Under the pieces are notes generated by a model. That model was not told where the DNA came from. It ran no database searches and saw nothing but the letters and a program-made list of their open reading frames with translations. A program made the translations under genes and the position numbers. A DNA stretch of 6,144 nt from a bacterium (GTDB lineage: Bacteria; NPL-UPA2; JAUVJM01). This document shows positions 1 to 5,760 of the stretch, piece after piece (position 1 is the stretch's first letter; every line of letters begins with the position of its first letter). The stretch is from positions 1 through 6,144 of the forward strand of contig JAUVJM010000081.1 of the NCBI GenBank assembly GCA_030596585.1, given 5' to 3'.

Positions 1-122
1 ACAACCCTAATCTCAAGAGGTCTGCTCACAACTTTTGCTCTCCGAGACAGGTACAATATACCACCGGCAGCGATTACAGCCACAGCTATGATAGATTTTG
101 TGCGCCTACTCAGATAATACAT
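1..122 (-). CDS. Partial single-span membrane protein in the PilP position (N-terminal 40 codons)
   Basis: An open frame begins at an ATG (122-120) inside the end of pilO, overlapping it by 17 bases, and runs off the left edge without a stop. The visible protein begins MYYLSRRTKSII, with a basic N-terminus, followed by a hydrophobic stretch at about residues 10-20 (SIIAVAVIAAGGILYL) and then a basic RRAK segment. This is what an inner-membrane protein with a cytoplasmic N-terminus and one membrane span looks like. No lipobox cysteine is seen, so it is not a classical PilP lipoprotein. Position directly after pilO suggests a PilP/GspC-like pilotin or another alignment-complex subunit, but this rests on gene order only. 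The Shine-Dalgarno is weak, and coupling to pilO translation is plausible. The start and the reading frame are fairly secure; the identity is not. Confidence 0.5.
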   Translation of the reverse strand, partial: MYYLSRRTKSIIAVAVIAAGGILYLSRRAKVVSRPLEIRV

Positions 123-615
123 ACGTTTTCATCAGGAGCTTGCCCCTCAATCCGGGGCGTTCTTTCTCATCCCTGACAATCTCCAGACTGCCTATTTGCA
201 ATACCCGGGAAAATGTACTGATTTCAGTTAAATAAGCCAGTATTCTGCTGTAGTCTCCGGTAAGTTCTATTCCTATCGGAACCTCGCTGTAGAATTCTCT
301 TCTCGCAGTTTCCTGCTGACAGACCGAGCTAAGCGTGATTCCTACCCCGTGAGCAGATTCCGTCAGGAAAGCTAAGATATCATTAATCTCGCCCCCAACA
401 ACAAGCTTTTCCTCAAGTTTCCATTCTTCGCGCATATCATTCCCTTTGTCTATGAATTCCTGCGCTTTCTTCGACTTAAGCAAGGTCTCTGCAAGCTCAC
501 CTCTCAATGAAAACACTCTCCTCATTTCCGGCAGATACAGAAACCTGAATAGCATTCCCAGAATAAGGGCTATTGTGATACCAAGGACTATTTGCTCTCT
601 TTTCGTCTCTGCCAC
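106..615 (-). CDS. pilO: PilO-like type IV pilus inner-membrane platform protein
   Basis: This is a 169-residue bitopic inner-membrane protein of the pilus alignment complex, expected to pair with PilN. A short basic N-terminus (MAETKREQ) precedes a transmembrane helix at about residues 8-27. A charged, probably coiled-coil segment follows at about 30-75, then a ferredoxin-like periplasmic core. The family signature is visible in the C-terminal half: a VPIGIELTGDYSRILAYL stretch (about 118-135) followed by a hydrophobic LQIGSLEIV strand. It is somewhat shorter than typical PilO (about 200 residues), mainly in the coiled coil. I chose the GTG at 615 because AGAGGT lies 8 bases upstream and the gene then begins 2 bases after the pilMN stop. 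A TTG at 657 in the same frame would give 183 residues but would overlap pilMN by 40 bases. GspM of type II secretion is the structural alternative. Confidence 0.85.
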   Translation of the reverse strand: MAETKREQIVLGITIALILGMLFRFLYLPEMRRVFSLRGELAETLLKSKKAQEFIDKGNDMREEWKLEEKLVVGGEINDILAFLTESAHGVGITLSSVCQQETARREFYSEVPIGIELTGDYSRILAYLTEISTFSRVLQIGSLEIVRDEKERPGLRGKLLMKTYVLSE

Positions 616-617
616 TG

Positions 618-2237
618 CTATGTACCTCTGTACTTCCGTGTTTGTCTCATCACACAATCAATTTCAAAAACCACTATTTCCCTCGCGGTAGTCCTCATCC
701 GCCTGATGCTATCCAAATTGGACTTGCTAATGGATTTCGAACCTTCGAGCTTTCCCAAAAACCGTGTCACCCCGACATTTGAAAGCGCCCTTCCTTCTAC
801 TCTGAGCCTGCATCCTTCGCTAAACTCAAGCCCGGTAACCCAGACACCCTCCGGGATAAGAGTCCTTAGCTCCCGAAGCACTTCCAAACACGGAGAACGT
901 TTTCCAGTAAGTTCTCTCAGCGCAATTGTCCGCCTGGCTTCCCGCACAAGCGGTTTCGAATCCAGAACTCGCAGTTTCTCCTCCCGCAATCGCGCTTTCA
1001 GGTGAGCTTCCACCCCCAGAAGCCCCCCGTAGATGGCAACCAGTACCAGAACACCCGCAGCCAGGACATTTCTCGCGCGTGCTTTCAATTTCTCAACGGT
1101 CTCGATACGGGGAGAAAGTAGATTTATCCCGCCGGTCTTGCTGAAAACCGCCCCAGCCGCCGTAACAAATTGCGGGTCGAGTTGTCCAATGGTCTTCGCC
1201 GGCAGCCCCGTTTTCTCACTTAAGTAAGTATCAAATCCCTTGAGTTTCCCTCCTCCTCCACTCAGCAATATTTTGCCCGCGTGCTCTCCGCCTGCGGCGA
1301 AATGGCTGAGAGAACGTTCTAACTCCCGCTGAAAGCGCTCAAGAACAGGTCTAACTACAGGGAACTCTTCCGACTGCGGCGAGAAAATGTCCTTTTCTCT
1401 CTTAAGACATTCTGCCTGCCGGATGGAAAGGGAAAAATGTCCTGCAAGAGCTTTTGTGAAATCGTCTCCTCCAATCTGCACCTGGCGCACGAAAAAAAGT
1501 GAAGCCCCCTTCACAATTGCCACGGTTGTCTCTTTTGCTCCCACGTCAAGAAGCGCAGCTGCATCTTTAGTGTCCTCAGTCCCCCGAAAAGCATTGAAGA
1601 GCGAAAATGGCACCATGTTGACTTCCAAAAGTTCAACACCGCTCCGCCGCAGGGAAAAAACCAATCTCGAGAGATGGTCCGCTTTCATGCCGGCTACCAG
1701 TATTTCTTCTTTATTTATCCCCCTCTCCGCAGTTTCTCTCAGGATGACAAAATCCAGTACCATATCTTTTGCACTACCTGCGAGAGACCTTTTCATCTCC
1801 CACGCGATTGTCTTCTTTAACTCTTCCCGTCCCATCTGCGGCAGTTTCATCTGGCGGAAAAATATGGAGGAGCCGGAAACAGTGCAATTAGCTCTCCTTC
1901 CCCTTACTCCATTCTCTCTCAGAATTTTTCGTACTGCGTCAGTGACGGCACCGAACCACTCATCTCCGGAAAGATCCGGGGGAAGTTCACGCATTGCGAC
2001 TCTCAAAACGCCTTTTGAAAACCAGGCTGCCTTTACGGACTTTTCACTAATGTCTATCCCGAGAACTTTCGTTGCCTTTCTGTATCCGGCGCGGGCTGAT
2101 GCCTTGAGCGACACTGTTCCGGCAGAGGTTTCTTTGAGAAGAGACGAATCTTCCACCTGTTTTTTCCTTAAGCTCTCTTCAGGCGCTTCATTCAGTATGG
2201 AAGAAACGTCTTTACTAAGACCCGATTTCTTTCCCAC
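618..2237 (-). CDS. PilM-PilN fusion: actin-like pilus ATPase joined to inner-membrane platform protein
   Basis: A 539-residue protein combining two normally separate pilus assembly proteins. Residues 1-55 are a Ser/Lys-rich, probably disordered extension. Residues 56-367 are an actin-fold PilM domain. It has phosphate-1 loop VLGIDISEKSVKAA (about 58-71), the LKKTIAWEM helix (about 140-148), phosphate-2 loop LLDVGAKETTVAIV (about 229-242), a FVRQVQIGGDDFTKAL stretch and adenosine motif ILLSGGGGKLKGF (about 323-335). Residues 371-539 are a PilN domain: INLL docking motif (371-374), basic segment, one transmembrane helix at about 389-408, a coiled coil and a small periplasmic ferredoxin-like domain. 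GTG at 2237 was chosen over TTG at 2243 because GAGGTGA lies at ideal 6-base spacing; this overlaps parA by 23 bases. GspL of type II secretion has the same overall layout, but the INLL motif and intact nucleotide loops favour PilM plus PilN. Confidence 0.88.
   Translation of the reverse strand: MGKKSGLSKDVSSILNEAPEESLRKKQVEDSSLLKETSAGTVSLKASARAGYRKATKVLGIDISEKSVKAAWFSKGVLRVAMRELPPDLSGDEWFGAVTDAVRKILRENGVRGRRANCTVSGSSIFFRQMKLPQMGREELKKTIAWEMKRSLAGSAKDMVLDFVILRETAERGINKEEILVAGMKADHLSRLVFSLRRSGVELLEVNMVPFSLFNAFRGTEDTKDAAALLDVGAKETTVAIVKGASLFFVRQVQIGGDDFTKALAGHFSLSIRQAECLKREKDIFSPQSEEFPVVRPVLERFQRELERSLSHFAAGGEHAGKILLSGGGGKLKGFDTYLSEKTGLPAKTIGQLDPQFVTAAGAVFSKTGGINLLSPRIETVEKLKARARNVLAAGVLVLVAIYGGLLGVEAHLKARLREEKLRVLDSKPLVREARRTIALRELTGKRSPCLEVLRELRTLIPEGVWVTGLEFSEGCRLRVEGRALSNVGVTRFLGKLEGSKSISKSNLDSIRRMRTTAREIVVFEIDCVMRQTRKYRGT
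624..629 (-). promoter_or_regulatory. Ribosome binding site deciding the pilO start
   Basis: AGAGGT on the minus strand, 8 bases before GTG 615-613 and overlapping the last codons of pilMN. It favours GTG 615 over the TTG at 657. Confidence 0.6.
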
Positions 2238-2991
2238 GCGCAATCACCTCTTCAGTCAAACTCTGATAATCCCTCGCGCCTGATGCACTGCCGTCGTAAG
2301 ATGTTATGGGTTTTCCCGCACTGGGAGCCTCAGCTAATTTTACGTTATTATTTATGACCGTATTGAACACCTTATCACCAAAATAGTCTCTTATGCCCTT
2401 CAGAACGTCCTTGGACAGATTTGTCCTTCTGTCAAAAAGCGTCGGGACGATTCCCAGAACCGTCAGTTTGTAATTAAGCCTTCTTCTCACTATATCTATT
2501 GTTTTGAGCAATTGTTTCACTCCTTCGAGGGGAAAGTACTGTGTGTGCACCGGTACAAGCAATTCATCAGCCGCCGTCAGGGCATTCACCGTCAGCAGAC
2601 TCAAAGACGGCGGACAATCTATTATCGCATAGTCATACCGGTATTGCAATTCCCCAATGCATTCCTTGAGCACGTTTTCTCTGCCGATAACGTTTGCAAG
2701 GTCAATTTCTGCACCGGACAGGGTAATCGTTGCGGGCGCTACTTCCAGCCCAGTAATTTCGGTTTTTTTGACAATATCGTGAAAACCAACATGAGGTTGT
2801 ATGAGAACTTCATACATAGACTTGCCAAGCTTATATACATCAATCCCGAGCCCGATACTGGCATGTGACTGCGGGTCCATATCAATCAGCAGAATCTTGT
2901 ATCCTTTCTCAGCAAGACACGCGCTGAGATTGATAGCTGTCGTTGTCTTCCCGCACCCGCCCTTCTGATTGGCAATCGCAATTATCCTCAT
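2215..2991 (-). CDS. ParA/Soj-type P-loop ATPase within the pilus operon
   Basis: A 258-residue cytoplasmic ATPase of the ParA/Soj family, which dimerises on ATP binding and positions DNA or protein cargo. The deviant Walker A KGGCGKTT is at residues 10-17, with the signature lysine at 10. The switch I/Walker A' IDMDPQ is at 36-41 and Walker B YAIIDCPPS at 121-129. The DRRTNLS segment (187-193) and the C-terminal EAPSAGKPITSYDGSASGA stretch (221-239) are typical of Soj rather than MinD. No amphipathic C-terminal membrane helix of the MinD kind is evident. The ATG overlaps the pilX stop in an ATGA junction, and AGGG lies 7 bases upstream. It is followed by pilMN with a 23-base overlap. No parB gene is present in the window. 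Its operon position suggests placing the pilus machine or its cargo, by analogy with TadZ/CpaE and FlhG; an ordinary chromosome-partition role is the alternative. Confidence 0.85.
   Translation of the reverse strand: MRIIAIANQKGGCGKTTTAINLSACLAEKGYKILLIDMDPQSHASIGLGIDVYKLGKSMYEVLIQPHVGFHDIVKKTEITGLEVAPATITLSGAEIDLANVIGRENVLKECIGELQYRYDYAIIDCPPSLSLLTVNALTAADELLVPVHTQYFPLEGVKQLLKTIDIVRRRLNYKLTVLGIVPTLFDRRTNLSKDVLKGIRDYFGDKVFNTVINNNVKLAEAPSAGKPITSYDGSASGARDYQSLTEEVIARGKEIGS
2244..2250 (-). promoter_or_regulatory. Ribosome binding site deciding the pilMN start
   Basis: GAGGTGA on the minus strand, inside the 3' end of parA, with 6 bases to GTG 2237-2235. The TTG at 2243 would touch the motif and is therefore unlikely to be the start. 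Confidence 0.65.
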
Positions 2992-3365
2992 CTCGTAACC
3001 CTAACCCCTATTTTCCTCTCACTGTTGTTCACTTCCCCTTTGGATTTTATCCGCACATCTTTCTGAGATTTGCTTTTGAATTCTACCGTGTAAGCGCCTG
3101 TGTAAGTATTGCCTCCCGCCTGATAGGTCAGCGACTCCGTGAAATCCGCGGGCGTTCCATCACTCCAGTCTCCATCCTGATTCAACTCATAAATTGCCTT
3201 CTCTACACCCGCAAAAGCAGTGTAGAGAGCCCTTTTTTCATCTCTCTCAACGCCCGCCGAGATATAGTTGCTCTGCGTCAAAACTAACAGAGCAGAGCCA
3301 AGAAGAAGCATAGCCACCATTACCAGCAGGCAAATTACGAGAATAGCACCTTTACGACTATTCAA
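2988..3365 (-). CDS. PilX-type minor pilin / pilus assembly protein
   Basis: A 125-residue pilin-like protein. It opens with a very short basic leader (MNSRKG), immediately followed by a long hydrophobic helix (AILVICLLVMVAMLLLGSAL, residues 7-26). Then come a QSNYISAG segment and a RALYTAFAGVEKAIYEL helix (45-61), the layout of PilX N-terminal domain proteins, where RALYxAEAGIE-like text is common. As in that family, the usual Glu at position 5 of the mature pilin is absent (residues after the Gly are AILVI), so it may act as a minor pilin or GspK-like tip component. The rest is a small beta-rich domain ending ERKIGVRVTR. The TTG start at 3365 is strongly supported by GGGAGG with 6-base spacing. 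The gene overlaps the LamG gene by 8 bases and parA by 4, so it is likely co-translated with both. Confidence 0.75.
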   Translation of the reverse strand: MNSRKGAILVICLLVMVAMLLLGSALLVLTQSNYISAGVERDEKRALYTAFAGVEKAIYELNQDGDWSDGTPADFTESLTYQAGGNTYTGAYTVEFKSKSQKDVRIKSKGEVNNSERKIGVRVTR

Positions 3366-5760
3366 AGATTTCCTCCCACTGATAAATGTGTGCTCCGCTT
3401 ACGCCGCCGCTTGAACTATAGGTTATTGTAACACTGTTGAGTTCCGGAGTATATCTCCTATTTTCCGTTGAAAAATAGGCTTGGTACTGGAAGTACTGGT
3501 TGTCAGAAACGTTTATGCCGTCATTCTCCCCGCCTGCATCGGTGAAATACGTAGCGGTTGTTCCATCAGGACCGACAAAACTTGTGGTGAGCGGAATCGA
3601 ACCATCACTTCGCACCTGAAACTTCAGACTACAAACTCCCCTTTGGTAATGCTTGAGGATTTCATCCGGAGATAATGCCCTGTCATATATTACTGTCTCG
3701 TCCATTTTGCCGTTGAGATAATATGAATTTGAAGCTCCCCATTTGCCCATTCTTCGACGATTAAAGGATGAGGTCAACATACCTGAAACGTTTTGTTCAC
3801 CCACGGATACGCCATCTATATAACTTATTTTTACAGAACCGTTGAAAGTAAAACCTACAAAATGCCAGTTACCATCCGTTAGACCAGAACGATGATTTGA
3901 CACATATCTGCTATTTGTATACACCCCCGTTCTTAAATAACCGGTTGAATGTATGCTTATCTCTAATTCTTGTCCTCCAAATATAATATGGTAATTCCCC
4001 TTCGGTATTCCTTCGCTCTTAAACCAAGCAAATGCAGACACTTGTGTGGCATAACCTAAATCATCAGGTAAATCGACATAATCATTGATTCCATCAAAAC
4101 TGCCTCCATTGGTATCAAACTTACCCGCGCCGAATGTCACACCATGACGTCCCACTCCATGATTTCCATTACCAGAACTATCTGTACAGTCATCGTTCAT
4201 ATGCCAGAGACCAATCATCCCTAATTCTGCTTCTAATTCTTCTCCATAGGCAGCATCTTCTTCCCAGGAAATCTTCTTCCATCGAACCGAATCCCCAGCA
4301 TCTTTAACCGAAGAAACATAAACCCCCTGCTCAAGATAGATGTCCGTTGCTCCGGGACCTTCAGGAGGACCTTCCTCATAATGTGTATAAATTTCATCTT
4401 CAACTAATGCCCGGCCGTATATTACTACTTCGTCAATTCTGCCAGTGAATTGATACTGGTTAGGACTTTGTACGTCCTGGCCAATACCCACATTTATGTT
4501 ATTTGTAACAGGAGCACCTGTTTCTGCATCGTCCTCACCTGTACAATAATCTCCATTTATATAATATTTCACGTTGGCGCCGTTCCATGTAGCTGCTATG
4601 TGCGACCATTCATTTAGATTAACTGCACTTACCGAGTAATGTGCGGTCTCAGCAACCCATAACTGTATTCTACCTGTATTCTGGTAAAGCCCAAACCACC
4701 AACCTGTACCATAATCTTTTGCCACGACAGTGTGATATGAATGGTCTGTAAACGATGTTGGATATATCCATGCTTCCCATGTTCCCTGACCCACATCTAA
4801 ACTGCTATCCTCATTTACAGATACATAATCATTATCCCCGTCAAATGAGCCGCAGTTGCCGCAATCATACCCGCCTGGAGTTGTATGTCCGCTGGAAGTT
4901 GTGTCTGCTCCTCCAAAAGCTGTGCCGTGATTGTCATTACCGGATGAGTCAATGACCTCATTGGCAGTTCCATTCCAGGAATCCTCACTCATATGCCACA
5001 CCGCAGCCGGGCCGGCATTTTCATACGATGCCTTTATCTCATCGGGAGATAAAGCCCGATTATAGATTTTTACTTCGTCGATCGTGCCGTTGAAATATCC
5101 TGGATAATCTCCCACACCTATTCGCAGTTTATATGGATCCTTGTCTATTACTCCCGGGTGTGCTTGTGGAATTCCAACCTCCTCGCCATTGATATAAAGT
5201 CTCACATGAGTTGCGCTCTTCACTCCGGCTATATGATACCAAGTATCTAACTGGGGTATCCAAGAATAATCAATGATTTTCGCAGCATTATTAACAAACA
5301 CGAAAAATCTTAAAATATTTCCATTCCGAAGATAAAGTGCCCATCTCCTATTTGTGCCATCATCATAACTTGCAATTACTCTATTTCCACTATTGCTGGT
5401 AAATTTAACCCAAGATTCAACTGTGATATAGTCAACGTCCAAACTATTATCACTTCCGCAATCAACATAATCACCACTGCCGTCAAAAATCCCGGCCCGA
5501 TTAACCATACCGTTCGCGGTTGTAGTTGCATTACCATGAGCGGTGCCATGATTGCCATTGCCGGATGAGTCAACTACTTCATCAGGCGTTCCATTCCAGC
5601 TTGCTTCATCCATATGCCAGAAAGCCACAGGGTCTGCCTTTGCCCCCGTGGTAAAAGATAAACAGGTACAGAGGCACAGAGGCACAAGGACACAAAGGCT
5701 ATGGACGCGCCAGCTCAACATGGTCACTTTGCCAGACTGTGTCATTATACGTTCCAGCAT
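3358..5760 (-). CDS. Secreted protein with three LamG/concanavalin-A-like domains
   Basis: About 800 residues, presumably exported and surface or pilus associated. The N-terminus is a Sec signal peptide with hydrophobic core CVLVPLCLCTCL and a probable cleavage after AKA, before DPVAFWH. Domains from this start are: LamG-1 at about 44-247, LamG-2 at about 252-461 and LamG-3 at about 515-705. Each opens with a WHM plus DSSGNxNHG motif and closes with a DE-IY-RAL motif, the hallmark of the Laminin_G_3 family, which often binds sugars. Segments 472-513 and 710-781 look like two halves of a beta-sandwich flanking LamG-3. The start is uncertain: ATG 5760 has GGAG 10 bases upstream, ATG 5721 would leave a shorter n-region but lacks a Shine-Dalgarno, and the frame is open back to a TTG at 5793. 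It overlaps the upstream LamG gene and the downstream pilX. No catalytic residues were recognised; ligand unknown. Confidence 0.82.
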   Translation of the reverse strand: MLERIMTQSGKVTMLSWRVHSLCVLVPLCLCTCLSFTTGAKADPVAFWHMDEASWNGTPDEVVDSSGNGNHGTAHGNATTTANGMVNRAGIFDGSGDYVDCGSDNSLDVDYITVESWVKFTSNSGNRVIASYDDGTNRRWALYLRNGNILRFFVFVNNAAKIIDYSWIPQLDTWYHIAGVKSATHVRLYINGEEVGIPQAHPGVIDKDPYKLRIGVGDYPGYFNGTIDEVKIYNRALSPDEIKASYENAGPAAVWHMSEDSWNGTANEVIDSSGNDNHGTAFGGADTTSSGHTTPGGYDCGNCGSFDGDNDYVSVNEDSSLDVGQGTWEAWIYPTSFTDHSYHTVVAKDYGTGWWFGLYQNTGRIQLWVAETAHYSVSAVNLNEWSHIAATWNGANVKYYINGDYCTGEDDAETGAPVTNNINVGIGQDVQSPNQYQFTGRIDEVVIYGRALVEDEIYTHYEEGPPEGPGATDIYLEQGVYVSSVKDAGDSVRWKKISWEEDAAYGEELEAELGMIGLWHMNDDCTDSSGNGNHGVGRHGVTFGAGKFDTNGGSFDGINDYVDLPDDLGYATQVSAFAWFKSEGIPKGNYHIIFGGQELEISIHSTGYLRTGVYTNSRYVSNHRSGLTDGNWHFVGFTFNGSVKISYIDGVSVGEQNVSGMLTSSFNRRRMGKWGASNSYYLNGKMDETVIYDRALSPDEILKHYQRGVCSLKFQVRSDGSIPLTTSFVGPDGTTATYFTDAGGENDGINVSDNQYFQYQAYFSTENRRYTPELNSVTITYSSSGGVSGAHIYQWEEIFE
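3372..3377 (-). promoter_or_regulatory. Strong ribosome binding site for the TTG-started pilX-like gene
   Basis: GGGAGG on the minus strand, 6 bases before TTG 3365-3363, embedded in the last codons of the LamG gene. It is the best Shine-Dalgarno in the window and justifies the unusual TTG start. Confidence 0.7.
5041..5375. repeat. Copy A of a duplicated LamG-coding block
   Basis: Matches 5810-6144 at a constant offset of 769 bases with no gaps. I counted 32 mismatches in 335 bases, about 90 percent identity. Similarity fades just left of 5034. This copy encodes the C-terminal half of LamG-1 of the complete protein. The true right boundary is not known because copy B reaches the window edge. 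Confidence 0.85.
5540..5620. repeat. Module-start repeat, partner of 4919-4999
   Basis: This 81-base stretch encodes the opening motif of LamG-1 (WHM through DSSGNGNHGTA) and aligns without gaps to 4919-4999, the opening of LamG-2, with 19 mismatches by hand count (about 77 percent identity). It is an older internal domain duplication than the 769-base-offset repeat. Confidence 0.6.
5665..5698. repeat. Degenerate tandem repeat with 8-base period
   Basis: Plus-strand units are ggtacaga, ggcacaga, ggcacaag, gacacaaa and a final gg, so a little over four units with drift. It lies between two LamG coding segments. On the minus strand it is translated as the hydrophobic core of the LamG protein signal peptide, and it abuts the stop codon of the upstream gene. 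Confidence 0.75.

Noticed and set aside
618..2237. Calling the fusion GspL of a type II secretion system
   Set aside because: The domain layout fits, but the intact actin-type nucleotide loops, the INLL motif, and the PilX-like neighbour favour a PilM-PilN fusion. Not fully excluded.
1387..2283. A 298-codon open frame on the plus strand opposite pilMN
   Set aside because: It is antisense to a protein with clear PilM motifs, its own translation is Ser-rich and resembles nothing known, and it has no convincing gene context. It is a shadow frame.
2513..2528. TGTTTCAC, which is half of the classical parS palindrome, inside parA
   Set aside because: The following bases (TCCTTCGA) do not form the inverted half, so this is not a parS site.
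5376..5573. A 65-codon minus-strand frame within the LamG gene
   Set aside because: It is an alternative frame of LamG-1 coding sequence with low-complexity Ile/Val/Thr content and no start signal.
5665..5698. CRISPR array or transposon terminal repeat
   Set aside because: Units are only 8 bases without spacers, no target-site duplication or inverted end was found, and no transposase is nearby.
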